From NCBI RefSeq assembly GCF_021559775.1, contig NZ_CP056047.1:2232001-2296000 (forward strand): 64,000 nucleotides of DNA, in the 5' to 3' direction. The first letter of the stretch is position 1. The number at the start of each line of letters is the position of its first letter. A program made the translations under genes and the position numbers. Source of the DNA: Gillisella vitis (GTDB lineage: Bacteria; Pseudomonadota; Alphaproteobacteria; Rhizobiales; Rhizobiaceae). The notes under the pieces were generated by a model. It was not told the DNA's origin, made no database searches, and saw only the letters and a program-made list of their open reading frames with translations. Positions 8,918 to 17,199 of this stretch are shown in pieces.

Positions 8918-9826
8918 ATGTTCAAACTCGCCCATATATCCGATATCCATCTGGGACCTATGCCACATCTCACCTTTCGAGAATTGGCATCAAAGCGCAT
9001 CACAGGTTATGTCAACTGGCACCGCAACCGGGCAAAGCATATGGTCTCCGGCACGCTGGAGGCCTTGGTGGCCGATATTCACGCCAGGGCCCCCGACCAT
9101 CTGACCGTTACCGGCGATCTCGTCAATCTGGCATCCGGGCTGGAAATCAACAAGGCCGCCGAATGGCTGCGCACGGTCGGCCCACCGGCCACGACATCGG
9201 TCGTGCCGGGCAATCACGATGCCTATGTGCCCGGCGCCCACGAAAAGGCAATGCATGCCTGGTATGACTATGTGCGCGGCGACACGGACCCGGACATCTG
9301 GCGCAAGGATTTCAAGCTCTGGCCGACCTTTCGCCGCCGGGGACCGGTCGGGCTGATCGGTTGTTCCACCTCCATCGCCACCCCGCCCTTTTCCGCCAGC
9401 GGCTACTTCAGCTCGCGCCAGGCCCGTGAAACTGCCCAATTGCTGCGCCAAGCTGGCGAAGAAGGCCTGTTCCGGGTGGTGCTGATCCATCATCCACCCG
9501 TTCGGGGTGCCGCCTCGCAGCACAAGCGGATGATCGGCATCCGCCGCTTTGCCGCCGCGATCTCGCTGGGCGGGGCCGAACTGGTGCTGCATGGCCATAC
9601 CCATCTCAACACGTTGAACTGGCTGCACAATCGCCATGGCCGCGTGCCGGTGGTGGGTATTGCCTCGGCCAGCCAGGGGCCGGGCAGCAAAAAGCCGCAG
9701 GCTGCCTATAACCTGTTTTCGATTTCCGGCGCATCAGGGGCGTGGGTGCTGGACTGGGAACGCTATGCGCTGACGGGTGATACCAGCGAGGTATCCCTGA
9801 CCCATAACCAGAGATTGTCGGGCTGA
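8918..9826 (+). CDS. Metallophosphoesterase, CpdA/Icc-like
   Basis: 302 residues. Metal-binding motifs of calcineurin-like phosphoesterases are present in order: SDIHLG near the N-terminus, TGDLVN, PGNHDAY, LIHHPP and GHTHLN. This set matches cyclic-nucleotide phosphodiesterases of the CpdA family, but related enzymes act on other phosphodiesters. It is transcribed divergently from the NUDIX gene with about 40 bp between starts. Confidence 0.85.
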   Translation: MFKLAHISDIHLGPMPHLTFRELASKRITGYVNWHRNRAKHMVSGTLEALVADIHARAPDHLTVTGDLVNLASGLEINKAAEWLRTVGPPATTSVVPGNHDAYVPGAHEKAMHAWYDYVRGDTDPDIWRKDFKLWPTFRRRGPVGLIGCSTSIATPPFSASGYFSSRQARETAQLLRQAGEEGLFRVVLIHHPPVRGAASQHKRMIGIRRFAAAISLGGAELVLHGHTHLNTLNWLHNRHGRVPVVGIASASQGPGSKKPQAAYNLFSISGASGAWVLDWERYALTGDTSEVSLTHNQRLSG

Positions 9827-10058
9827 AACGCCGATATCAGCACTCCCATCGCCGAACCGCGGCGCTGAAAAATCGATATACAGGATCAACTTCCTGTTCA
9901 CCGCGTCCACGCTTGCCTTTTTCCGGCATTGTTTTAAGCCTTGATAAGCACTATTTGCATAGGAAGTGGTAAGCGTCCCGTCCGCAGCCTATCGGTCATC
10001 ATGATGGCTCAGGACGCGGTCGGTTCGGGTGAGCAAAACGCAAATGAGGAATTGCCGA

Positions 10059-10640
10059 ATGAACGAAGAAGACGACGACAAGAGCAAGGAACTGCCGCTC
10101 GGCAAGGAAACGGAAGCGAATCTTTTCAAGTCGCGATCGATCTTCATCTATGGCGGGATCACCCAGGAACTGGCGCAGAAGGTCTGCACACAGCTGGTGG
10201 CTCTGGCTGCCGCCAGCGACGACGACATCCGCGTCTACGTCAATTCTCCAGGCGGCCATGTCGAATCGGGCGATTCGATCCATGACATGATCAAGTTCAT
10301 CAAGCCGAAGGTCTGGATCATCGGCACCGGCTGGGTCGCCTCCGCTGGCGCGCTGATCTATGTTTCGGTTCCGAAGGAGCAGCGTCTTTGCCTGCCCAAT
10401 ACCCGCTTCCTGCTGCACCAACCCTCGGGCGGCACACGCGGTATGGCCTCGGATATCGAAATCCAGGCCCGCGAAATCATCAAGATGAACCAGCGCCTGA
10501 TCAAGATCTTCTCCAAGGCCACCGGCCAGACAGAAGAAAAGATCGCCAAGGACATCGACCGCGATTACTGGCTCTCGGCTGAAGAAGCCAAGACCTACGG
10601 CCTGGTGTCGAAGATCGTCGAAAGCCAGTCGGAAATCTGA
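10059..10640 (+). CDS. ClpP-family serine protease paralogue
   Basis: 193 residues. The catalytic triad of ClpP is recognisable: Ser95 in [11 protein letters not shown] (canonical ClpP has ASMGA), His120 in [12 protein letters not shown] and Asp169 in [16 protein letters not shown]. The N-terminus is unusually acidic ([11 protein letters not shown]) rather than the usual processed propeptide. The start at 10059 has a GAGGA ribosome binding site; a GTG 30 nt upstream is less likely. No clpX or clpA neighbour is present, so this is probably one of the accessory ClpP copies of rhizobia. A strong terminator follows. Confidence 0.88.
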   Translation: MNEEDDDKSKELPLGKETEANLFKSRSIFIYGGITQELAQKVCTQLVALAAASDDDIRVYVNSPGGHVESGDSIHDMIKFIKPKVWIIGTGWVASAGALIYVSVPKEQRLCLPNTRFLLHQPSGGTRGMASDIEIQAREIIKMNQRLIKIFSKATGQTEEKIAKDIDRDYWLSAEEAKTYGLVSKIVESQSEI

Positions 10641-10660
10641 TTTTACAACCATGACGATAC

Positions 10661-10696
10661 AACCCCGTCGGAGCAATCCGGCGGGGTTTTGTTTTA
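10661..10696 (+). terminator. Rho-independent terminator after clpP paralogue
   Basis: A 12-bp stem (AACCCCGTCGGA / TCCGGCGGGGTT, one G-U pair) with loop GCAA is followed by TTGTTTT, 20 bp after the stop codon. Confidence 0.88.
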
Positions 10697-10813
10697 TGTG
10701 CCTGCCATCGCAAATGTGTTTCGATACGTACCCGTTTGCCCCATCTCAGCCTTGCGTGTTTCATTAGAACCTGATGTTCCAGCCGGATCGATACTGGTGC
10801 CGGGACCATCCGC

Positions 10814-11998
10814 ATGCTGAAACAATTTTCTCCGCAAAGCCTGTTTATGGGTCTGCTGGTTGCCTTCGTCGGCTTTGCCAGTTCCTTTGCTGTTATCCTG
10901 CAAGGGCTGAAAGGGGTTGGGGCCAGCGATCTGCAGGCGGCCTCCGGCCTGATGGCGCTGTCGGTCTCCATGGGTATTTGCGGCCTTATCGTTTGTCTCA
11001 AGACGCGGATGCCGATTTCCATTGCCTGGTCGACGCCCGGTGCCGCTTTGCTGGTCACCGCCGGTGTGCCGCAAGGCGGTTTTTCAGCAGCGGTCGGGGC
11101 GTTTCTGGGCTGCGCCGCGCTGATCGTCATTGCCGGGCTGTTCAAGCCGCTTGGCCGGGCCATTGGCGCCATTCCCGCCCCGCTTGCCAACGCCATGCTA
11201 TCAGGGGTGATCGTCGGCCTTTGCTTTGCACCGTTCAAAGCTATCGAAGAAAGCCCGCTGCTCGGCCTGCCAATCCTGCTCGCCTGGGCGATTGTCGGCA
11301 CCATCAACAGGCTCTTTGCCGTTCCCGCCGCTCTTGCTGCCTTCGTTCTGGTCCTGGTGTTCGCCGTTCCCCTGCCAGACGGCGCATTCTCGGCATTGGG
11401 TGCCTCACTCGTGCCGCCGGTTGCATTCGTGATGCCGACGTTCACACTCGCGTCGATGGTTTCCATCGCATTGCCCCTGTTTATCGTCACCATGGCTTCA
11501 CAGAACATTCCAGGCATCGCCGTGCTGAAAGTGCATGATTACCATCCAAGGCCGGGTCCGCTTTTCACCATTACCGGCCTGTTCACCGCCCTTGCCGCGC
11601 CCTTCGGCGCCCATGCCATCAATCTCGCCGCTGTCACAGCCGCCATGGCGGCGGGCCATGATGCCCATGCCGATCCGCAGCGGCGCTATTGGGCGGCGAT
11701 GATCGGCAGCGTGGGGTATCTGGTCCTCGGCCTTTTGGCCGGCGTCGTCACCTCCTTCGTCGGGCTAGCACCCCCAATCCTGATCGAATCGGTCGCGGGT
11801 CTGGCGCTGATCGGCGCCTTTTCCGGGTCGATCGTTTCGGCTTTCCGGGAACCCACGACCCGCGAGGCCGCCGCCGTCACCTTCCTGGTCACCGCGTCGG
11901 GTATCTCGCTTCTCGGCATTTCCGCCGCCTTCTGGGGATTGATCGGCGGCCTGGCCATGCTGGGGCTGACGCGGTTCGCCGTCCGGCTACGGCGCTGA
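10814..11998 (+). CDS. benE: Benzoate/H+ symporter, BenE family
   Basis: 394 residues, almost entirely membrane helices (about 11-12). Family landmarks are the N-terminal FSPQSLFMGLLVAFVGFASS, the ISIAWSTPGAALL loop, LANAMLSGVIVGLCFAPF and the motif LTAFAAPFGAHAINLAAVTAAM (here LFTALAAPFGAHAINLA). BenE imports benzoate with protons, but alphaproteobacterial members often stand alone and may carry other aromatic acids. No ben catabolic genes are nearby. Confidence 0.85.
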   Translation: MLKQFSPQSLFMGLLVAFVGFASSFAVILQGLKGVGASDLQAASGLMALSVSMGICGLIVCLKTRMPISIAWSTPGAALLVTAGVPQGGFSAAVGAFLGCAALIVIAGLFKPLGRAIGAIPAPLANAMLSGVIVGLCFAPFKAIEESPLLGLPILLAWAIVGTINRLFAVPAALAAFVLVLVFAVPLPDGAFSALGASLVPPVAFVMPTFTLASMVSIALPLFIVTMASQNIPGIAVLKVHDYHPRPGPLFTITGLFTALAAPFGAHAINLAAVTAAMAAGHDAHADPQRRYWAAMIGSVGYLVLGLLAGVVTSFVGLAPPILIESVAGLALIGAFSGSIVSAFREPTTREAAAVTFLVTASGISLLGISAAFWGLIGGLAMLGLTRFAVRLRR

Positions 11999-12086
11999 CC
12001 GTGATCCGCAGCCTTGATGAAAATTGCCCTTGCCAGCCCGGAAACCGCTGATTATAGATTGAAGCATGAAGACATCGGGCCATTCC

Positions 12087-12191
12087 ATGACGAAGACTGC
12101 ACAGCGAGGCAATTTTAGCCGCGCCGCAGCTTTGCGCGCCCTATCCTCGCTTCTTCTTCTCGACCTTATCCGCGGTTGCCGGGTCCATTGA
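12087..12191 (+). CDS. leuL: Leucine leader peptide (predicted leuL)
   Basis: A 34-codon reading frame (ATG at 12087; an in-frame ATG at 12066 is possible) ends 155 bp before leuA. Its C-terminal part is LRALSSLLLLDLIRG: seven leucine codons within twelve, including four in a row (CTT CTT CTT CTC), one CTA and one TTG. A leucine-rich peptide directly before the first enzyme of leucine synthesis is the hallmark of ribosome-mediated attenuation. The following 50 nt can form alternative hairpins. Seen in sequence; the regulatory role is inferred. Confidence 0.75.
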   Translation: MTKTAQRGNFSRAAALRALSSLLLLDLIRGCRVH

Positions 12192-12273
12192 GGAGCGCCC
12201 GGCGGCCGGGTTAGCCGTCGCAGGCGATTGCTCCTCACCAATCCACAATTTTGACTATTGACCCCTGAAGGGG
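12174..12273 (+). promoter_or_regulatory. Predicted leu attenuator (alternative RNA hairpins)
   Basis: GGTTGCCGGG (12174-12183, overlapping the end of the leader ORF) can pair fully, with two G-U pairs, with CCCGGCGGCC (12198-12207). CCCGG of that second segment can instead pair with CCGGG (12206-12210). The leader stop codon starts the arm TGAGGAGC (12189-12196), which pairs perfectly with GCTCCTCA (12230-12237). A G4/C4 hairpin follows at 12262-12273. These pairings partly exclude each other, as expected for an attenuator, but the final hairpin has only a weak U tract, so the exact terminator is uncertain. Confidence 0.55.
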
Positions 12274-12346
12274 CCGGATTTGTCATTCGCATGCGGCACT
12301 CGAACCGCTATAAGCCGGGCATATTCGGGATGAGAAGAGAGCGAAC

Positions 12347-14053
12347 ATGTTGAAGACCAATTCCATCAAAAAGGGCATGCCCGACGCGGCAAAGAAATAC
12401 CAGGCCTATCCGCAGATCGACATTTCCGACCGCACCTGGCCGGGCAAAACCATCACCCAAGCGCCGATCTGGTGTTCGGTCGATCTGCGCGACGGCAACC
12501 AGTCGCTGGTCAATCCGATGGGCCACGACCGTAAGGCCCGGATGTTCCAGTTGCTGCTGGAAATGGGCTTCAAGGAAATCGAGATCGGCTTTCCCTCGGC
12601 CTCACAGACCGATTTCGACTTTGCCCGCTGGTGTGTCGAGCAAGGCAATGTACCCGATGACGTCTCCCTGCAAGTGCTGGTGCAGTGCCGCCCGGAGCTG
12701 ATCAGCCGCACTTTCGAGGCCCTGGAAGGCGCCCATAAGCCAATCATCCATTTCTACAATTCGACCTCGGAATTGCAGCGTCGCGTGGTGTTTGCCAAGG
12801 ACGTTCCTGGCATCAAGCAGATCGCCGTCGATGCGGCGAAAATGATTATCGACATGGCCACCAAGGCTGGCGGCGGCTACCGGTTTGAATATTCGCCGGA
12901 AAGCTTTACCGGCACGGAACTGGAGGTGGCGCTGGAGATCTGCAACGCAGTGATTGCCGAGATCAAGCCAACCGCCGACAACAAGCTGATCCTCAACCTG
13001 CCCTCGACGGTGGAAATGGCGACGCCGAACATCTATGCCGACCAGATCGAGTGGATGTGCCGCAATATCGACAACCGCGAAAACGTCATCATCTCGCTGC
13101 ATCCCCACAACGACCGCGGCACCGGCATCGCCGCCACCGAACTGGCGCTGATGGCGGGTGCCGACCGGGTGGAAGGCACGCTTTTTGGCAATGGCGAGCG
13201 CACCGGCAATGTCGATGTCGTGACGCTGGCATTGAACATGTACACCCAGGGCATCGATCCCGAGCTGGACTGCTCGCAGATCGAGCGCATCAAAGATGTC
13301 TATGAATATGCCAATGAAATGACCATTCCGGAGCGCCATCCCTATGTTGGCGAACTGGTCTATACCGCCTTTTCCGGTTCGCATCAGGATGCGATCAACA
13401 AGGGGATGAAGGCGGTGAAAAAGGCCAATTCCCCAGTCTGGGAAGTGCCCTATTTGCCCATCGATCCGCAGGACGTCGGTCGCTCCTACGAGGCGATCAT
13501 TCGCATCAATTCCCAATCGGGAAAAGGCGGCATCGCCTATATCCTGCAACAGGATTACGGCATCAACCTGCCGCGCAACCTGCAAGTCGAGTTCCGAGAG
13601 GAAATCCAGCGCATTACCGATGAAGAAGGCGTGGAACTGCCCTCCAAGCGGATCTATGACAGCTTCATCAGCCGCTATATCGACCAGCCCAATGCCCGGC
13701 TGAAATTCGTCGATCACCACACCTATCCCGACACGGCCACCAAGGGCGTGCGGATCGTCGCCGCCGAAATCACCGATGGCGGCGAAGTCAAGCGCATCGA
13801 GGGCAAGGGCAATGGCCCGATCGACGGTTTCGTCAACGCGCTCTCCACCTATCTGGGCATCGAGATTTCGGTGCGCGATTATTCCGAGCACTCCCTGCAA
13901 CACGGCTCCAACGCAGCAGCCATTGCCTATGTGGAAATGGATCATCCCGGCGGGCGGCTGTTCGGTGCCGGTATCAACCAGAACATCGTCACCGCCTCGC
14001 TGGAAGCCATCGTCTCGGCCGCCAACCGGGTGCTGGACGCAAGGGCGAAGTAA
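12347..14053 (+). CDS. leuA: 2-isopropylmalate synthase
   Basis: 568 residues, the length of the long (type 2, fungal/actinobacterial-like) isopropylmalate synthases. It condenses acetyl-CoA with 2-ketoisovalerate, the first committed step to leucine. Visible motifs are DLRDGNQSL near residue 46, metal-binding HPHNDRGTGIAATELALMAGADRVEGTLFGNGERTGN around residues 250-286, and a C-terminal LeuA regulatory domain (from about residue 440; ISVRDYSEHSLQHGSNAAAIAYVE) that binds leucine for feedback inhibition. A GAGAAGAGAG ribosome binding site precedes the ATG. The gene stands alone and is preceded by a leucine leader peptide. Confidence 0.95.
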   Translation: MLKTNSIKKGMPDAAKKYQAYPQIDISDRTWPGKTITQAPIWCSVDLRDGNQSLVNPMGHDRKARMFQLLLEMGFKEIEIGFPSASQTDFDFARWCVEQGNVPDDVSLQVLVQCRPELISRTFEALEGAHKPIIHFYNSTSELQRRVVFAKDVPGIKQIAVDAAKMIIDMATKAGGGYRFEYSPESFTGTELEVALEICNAVIAEIKPTADNKLILNLPSTVEMATPNIYADQIEWMCRNIDNRENVIISLHPHNDRGTGIAATELALMAGADRVEGTLFGNGERTGNVDVVTLALNMYTQGIDPELDCSQIERIKDVYEYANEMTIPERHPYVGELVYTAFSGSHQDAINKGMKAVKKANSPVWEVPYLPIDPQDVGRSYEAIIRINSQSGKGGIAYILQQDYGINLPRNLQVEFREEIQRITDEEGVELPSKRIYDSFISRYIDQPNARLKFVDHHTYPDTATKGVRIVAAEITDGGEVKRIEGKGNGPIDGFVNALSTYLGIEISVRDYSEHSLQHGSNAAAIAYVEMDHPGGRLFGAGINQNIVTASLEAIVSAANRVLDARAK

Positions 14054-14065
14054 GCGAAGCTGACA

Positions 14066-14101
14066 ACATCGGCGGGAGATGAAGGATCTCGCCGATGCTT
14101 T
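14066..14101 (+). terminator. Terminator after leuA
   Basis: CATCGGCGGGAGAT and GATCTCGCCGATG form a hairpin with one bulged G and loop of about four bases, followed by CTTTTG, 13 bp after the leuA stop. Confidence 0.7.
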
Positions 14102-14134
14102 TGAAGTGCCGCGAAAGCTGGGGCGCCAGCACAC

Positions 14135-14162
14135 TTGATCCGCATATTAAATGTGATACATT
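14135..14162 (+). promoter_or_regulatory. Putative promoter of brnTA
   Basis: TTGATC and TACATT are separated by 16 bp; the -10 ends six bases before the brnT ATG. The AT-rich segment also carries two direct copies of ATTAAAT, possible antitoxin contacts. Pattern match only. Confidence 0.4.
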
Positions 14163-14167
14163 AAATA

Positions 14168-14414
14168 ATGAAAATTGCCTATGACGAGGTCAAGCGGGCG
14201 AGCAATATCGAAAAGCATGGTCTCGATTTTGCCGATCTGACGCTCGATTTTTTCGAGGGGTCCACGGTTTATCCCGCCAAGCAAGGCAGATCATTGGCAA
14301 TCGGAGAATTTAAAGGCCAGATCATCGCCGCAGTCGTCTTCCGTCCGCTTGGATCTGAAGCAATTTCAGATCATTTCCATGCGTGTCGCCAGCCGGAAGG
14401 AAAGGAAACTCTGA
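14168..14414 (+). pseudogene. brnT: brnT toxin gene with +1 frameshift near its 3' end
   Basis: The N-terminal 67 codons read MKIAYDEVKRASNIEKHGLD FADLTLDF... like BrnT ribonuclease toxins. After GSEAIS the expected BrnT ending appears only if one base (about 14369) is skipped: it then reads IISMRVASRKERKL and stops with a TGA that overlaps the brnA ATG. In the sequence as given, the frame instead runs on into brnA to make a 188-codon fusion. So the toxin lacks its conserved C-terminus (ISxRxAxxxERK). Either a real inactivating insertion, a sequencing error or, least likely, programmed frameshifting. Confidence 0.75.
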
Positions 14415-14734
14415 TGCCCTTACAATTTTCCTCGAAACGGCCACTAACGGATCAGGAAGAGGCCGAAGTTCAAAAGCGAATTGCCTCTGATCCTGACAAT
14501 CCAGAACTGACAGAGGGGCAGCGGTCAAAAGGACGCCCTTTCCGTGCGGCGTTTCCTGAACTGGCCGCAAGTATTGACAGCGAAAAAGCCAAGCGGGGCC
14601 GCCCGACTGTTGACAATCCACGGCAGCAGATTTCCGTGCGCCTTGATCCCGAAATCATCCAGCACTACAAATCCACCGGTAAGGGATGGCAAAGCCGGAT
14701 GAACGATGATCTGCGCAAAGCCGCCGGCCTCTGA
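14414..14734 (+). CDS. brnA: BrnA-type antitoxin
   Basis: 106 residues from the ATG that overlaps the corrected brnT stop (TGATG). The C-terminal ribbon-helix-helix region reads QQISVRLDPEIIQHYKSTGKGWQSRMNDDLRKAAGL, the strongly conserved BrnA signature. The N-terminal part is charged and includes KGRPFRAAFPE. BrnA neutralises BrnT and represses the brnTA promoter. Because toxin and antitoxin share one uninterrupted frame here, a BrnT-BrnA fusion could also be produced. Confidence 0.8.
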   Translation: MPLQFSSKRPLTDQEEAEVQKRIASDPDNPELTEGQRSKGRPFRAAFPELAASIDSEKAKRGRPTVDNPRQQISVRLDPEIIQHYKSTGKGWQSRMNDDLRKAAGL

Positions 14735-14763
14735 GCCAGAATTCCTGATCCAACCGGAGACGC

Positions 14764-15195
14764 TTACCGCGCAATCCGCGTCGACAGAATGATCGACGAC
14801 AGCGTCCGCTCAACCCCCGAAAGCTCGCCAATCCGGTCAATCAGCCGGTCCAACTCCTGGATCGATGGCGCGGCCAACATGGCGATCAGGTCATAGGGGC
14901 CGTTGACGGAATGCAGCGCCGTCACCTGTGGGATGGCGGCCAGCTCTGCCGTGACGTTGGTCAATGCCTTTGGTGCCATGGTGATCATCACATGCGCGCG
15001 GATCAGCCCGCTCTGATAGGCGTCCGATAGCCGAAGCCCGTAACCGGCAATCACCCCTTCCCGCTCCAGCCGTTCCAGCCGCGCCTGCACTGTGGTGCGC
15101 GACAGGCCAAGCCGTCGCGCCAGCGTGGCCACCGGCATGCGGGCATTTTCACCCAGCAGCGCCAGCAATTCACGGTCCTTATCGGAGACCTGCAT
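14764..15195 (-). CDS. Lrp/AsnC-family transcriptional regulator
   Basis: 143 residues. The N-terminal winged helix (VSDKDRELLALLGENARMPVATLARRLGLSRTTVQARLERLEREGVIAGY) and C-terminal RAM ligand-binding domain are both complete. The start at 15195 has an AAAGGA ribosome binding site; a start 30 bp upstream lacks one. It is divergent from the lysine-dehydrogenase-like gene with 122 bp between, so it most likely senses an amino acid (lysine is the obvious candidate) and controls that neighbour. Confidence 0.9.
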   Translation of the reverse strand: MQVSDKDRELLALLGENARMPVATLARRLGLSRTTVQARLERLEREGVIAGYGLRLSDAYQSGLIRAHVMITMAPKALTNVTAELAAIPQVTALHSVNGPYDLIAMLAAPSIQELDRLIDRIGELSGVERTLSSIILSTRIAR

Positions 15196-15317
15196 TATGC
15201 TCAATCCTTTCGGCAAATCGTCCATTAATATAAGCGAAAACGTTCAATTTGCCACTGTGAATCGACAGGGATCGGCTCCACACTGAAGGCTCGTCAAAAG
15301 CATCAGGGGAACGATCA

Positions 15318-16439
15318 ATGAAAAACATTTCCATCATTGGCGCGGGAAAGATCGGCGGGGCAATTGCCCATCTTTTGGCGGAGACCGGCGATTACCGGGT
15401 GACGGTTGCCGACCGTAGCGCCGAACAATTGGCAAAGCTTGCCGCTCATCCCAGCGTAGCCACGGCTTTGGTTGATATTACCGACAGCAAAGCCCTTGAT
15501 GCGCATCTTCACGGTCAGTTCGCCGTTCTTTCTGCTGCCCCTTTTCACCTGACCGGCGCCATTGCCGAAAGTGCGGGGCGCAGCGGCTGCCATTACCTCG
15601 ACCTAACCGAGGACGTAGCGACCACAAAAAAGGTAGAGGTACTGGCGGAGGGCGCACGCACAGCCTTCATCCCGCAATGCGGTCTCGCCCCGGGCTTCAT
15701 TTCCATCGTCGCCCATGATCTGGCGCAGCGCTTCGAGACACTGGACAGCGTGCGAATGCGGGTCGGCGCGCTGCCGCAATACCCGTCCAATGCGCTGAAC
15801 TACAACCTTACCTGGAGCACCGACGGGCTGATCAACGAATATATCGAGCCTTGCGAAGCCATTGTCGAGGGACGGATGATCAGCGTGCCTGCCATGGAAG
15901 AGCGCGAAGAGTTTTCACTGGATGGCGTGACCTATGAAGCCTTCAACACGTCAGGCGGCCTCGGCACGCTGGCGAAAACCCTGGAAGGCCGGGTGCGGAC
16001 CATGAATTACCGTACCATCCGCTATCCTGGCCACCAGGCGATCATCAAGGCGCTGCTCAACGACTTTAACCTGAAGAACCGCCGCGACGTGCTGAAGGAC
16101 CTTTTTGAAAACGCCCTGCCCGCCACCATGCAGGATGTGGTGGTGATTTTCGTCACCGTCTGCGGCTGGCGCGAAGGCCGCTATATGCAGGAAACCTATG
16201 CCAACAAGGTCTATGCCAGCACTGTGGCGGGCAAGAAGATGAGCGCCATCCAGATCACCACCGCCGCCGGTATCTGCGCCGTGCTGGACCTGCTGGCTGA
16301 TGGCGCGCTGGCGCAATCGGGCTTCGTGCGACAGGAGGAAATCAGCCTCGACGCCTTTGTCAACAACCGCTTCGGCCAGCTCTATCAATCGGCAGCCGCC
16401 CCGATAGCCCGAAAGCGCCACGAATACGCAGCGGCATAA
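15318..16439 (+). CDS. Saccharopine dehydrogenase-family protein, probable L-lysine 6-dehydrogenase
   Basis: 373 residues. The N-terminal Rossmann motif is IGAGKIGGAIAHLLAETG (residues 6-23). The central segment ALPQYPSNALNYNLTWSTDGLINEYIEPC and the NYRTIRYPGH motif are characteristic of the rhizobial lysine dehydrogenase/saccharopine dehydrogenase family, which oxidises the epsilon-amino group of lysine with NAD(P). L-lysine 6-dehydrogenase activity is known from Agrobacterium. The divergent Lrp regulator supports amino-acid catabolism. Specific substrate is inferred. Confidence 0.8.
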   Translation: MKNISIIGAGKIGGAIAHLLAETGDYRVTVADRSAEQLAKLAAHPSVATALVDITDSKALDAHLHGQFAVLSAAPFHLTGAIAESAGRSGCHYLDLTEDVATTKKVEVLAEGARTAFIPQCGLAPGFISIVAHDLAQRFETLDSVRMRVGALPQYPSNALNYNLTWSTDGLINEYIEPCEAIVEGRMISVPAMEEREEFSLDGVTYEAFNTSGGLGTLAKTLEGRVRTMNYRTIRYPGHQAIIKALLNDFNLKNRRDVLKDLFENALPATMQDVVVIFVTVCGWREGRYMQETYANKVYASTVAGKKMSAIQITTAAGICAVLDLLADGALAQSGFVRQEEISLDAFVNNRFGQLYQSAAAPIARKRHEYAAA

Positions 16440-16553
16440 GCGAAGACACGACCTCGCCTCATCAGGACAATCGTTTCAGGGTGAGGCGCATGGCGTGGGC
16501 GGTTGCCTTATGCTACGGCAGGTTCTCCGTTTCCAAGCTGCAAAAACCGCCCC

Positions 16554-16994
16554 ATGCCCGTCGAAATTCCCTCAGCCCCGGCAGCCCTGCCCGTTCGCAC
16601 GTGCGGCACCTGCACGCTCTGTTGCCGCCTGCCGGATATCGACGCCTTGGCAAAACCCGCCAATACCTGGTGCATCCACTGCACAGCCGGGAAAGGCTGC
16701 ACGATCTACCCCGAGAGACCGCAGCTCTGCCGAGACTTTCTCTGTCTCTGGATGACAAGCGACAGTCTTGGCCCGGAATGGGAACCGGCCAAGGCAAAGA
16801 TGATGGTCTACACTCAAGGTCCACAAATCACGGTCTTGGTCGACCCGGCCTTTCCGCAGGTGTGGCGTAACGAACCCTATGCCAGCGCGATGCGCCGCTG
16901 GGCAGCCGACGCGGAAACGACCGGAGGTTATGTCATCGTTTTTGTCGGCGAAGATGTGGTCAAGATCGATGCTAGCAAGACGCTGGCCGGTTAG
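16554..16994 (+). CDS. Cysteine-cluster protein (YkgJ-like)
   Basis: 146 residues from the ATG giving MPVEIPSAPAALPVRTCGTC. The cysteines are grouped as TCGTCTLCC, WCIHCTAGKGC and LCRDFLC, the spacing of the zinc/iron-chelating CxxCxxCC family of unknown function. No signal peptide, so cytoplasmic. An upstream in-frame start at 16503 is less likely because it adds an unrelated tail. Confidence 0.7.
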   Translation: MPVEIPSAPAALPVRTCGTCTLCCRLPDIDALAKPANTWCIHCTAGKGCTIYPERPQLCRDFLCLWMTSDSLGPEWEPAKAKMMVYTQGPQITVLVDPAFPQVWRNEPYASAMRRWAADAETTGGYVIVFVGEDVVKIDASKTLAG

Positions 16995-17083
16995 ACTTTG
17001 CACAATTCCTCATCGCCCTTTCCATTCACTAATGATCATTCGCAACCAAAAAAACAAACATATCCGGCAACACAACCAAAACC

Positions 17084-17111
17084 TTGACCTTTCGGAAAGC
17101 TAGTCTAATTT
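17084..17111 (+). promoter_or_regulatory. Putative promoter of the vgrG island
   Basis: TTGACC and TAATTT with 16 bp between, about 90 bp before the vgrG start, in an A-rich stretch. A small inverted repeat CGCCAT/ATGGCG follows within the untranslated leader. Pattern match only. Confidence 0.35.
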
Positions 17112-17199
17112 CGCCATAGGGATGGCGTGTTTGAAACAGTTCTGGCGGGCCATCGATATTGCATTTGATATTTTAAGACGCAATCCCGGGGGCCTTACG

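Noticed and set aside
12602..14134. 510-codon minus-strand frame opposite leuA
   Set aside because: Shadow of leuA codon bias; no recognisable protein and no ribosome binding site.
14168..14734. A genuine 188-aa BrnT-BrnA fusion gene
   Set aside because: The out-of-frame BrnT ending and the TGATG overlap are intact, which shows the ancestral arrangement was two genes; a frameshift explains the fusion better.
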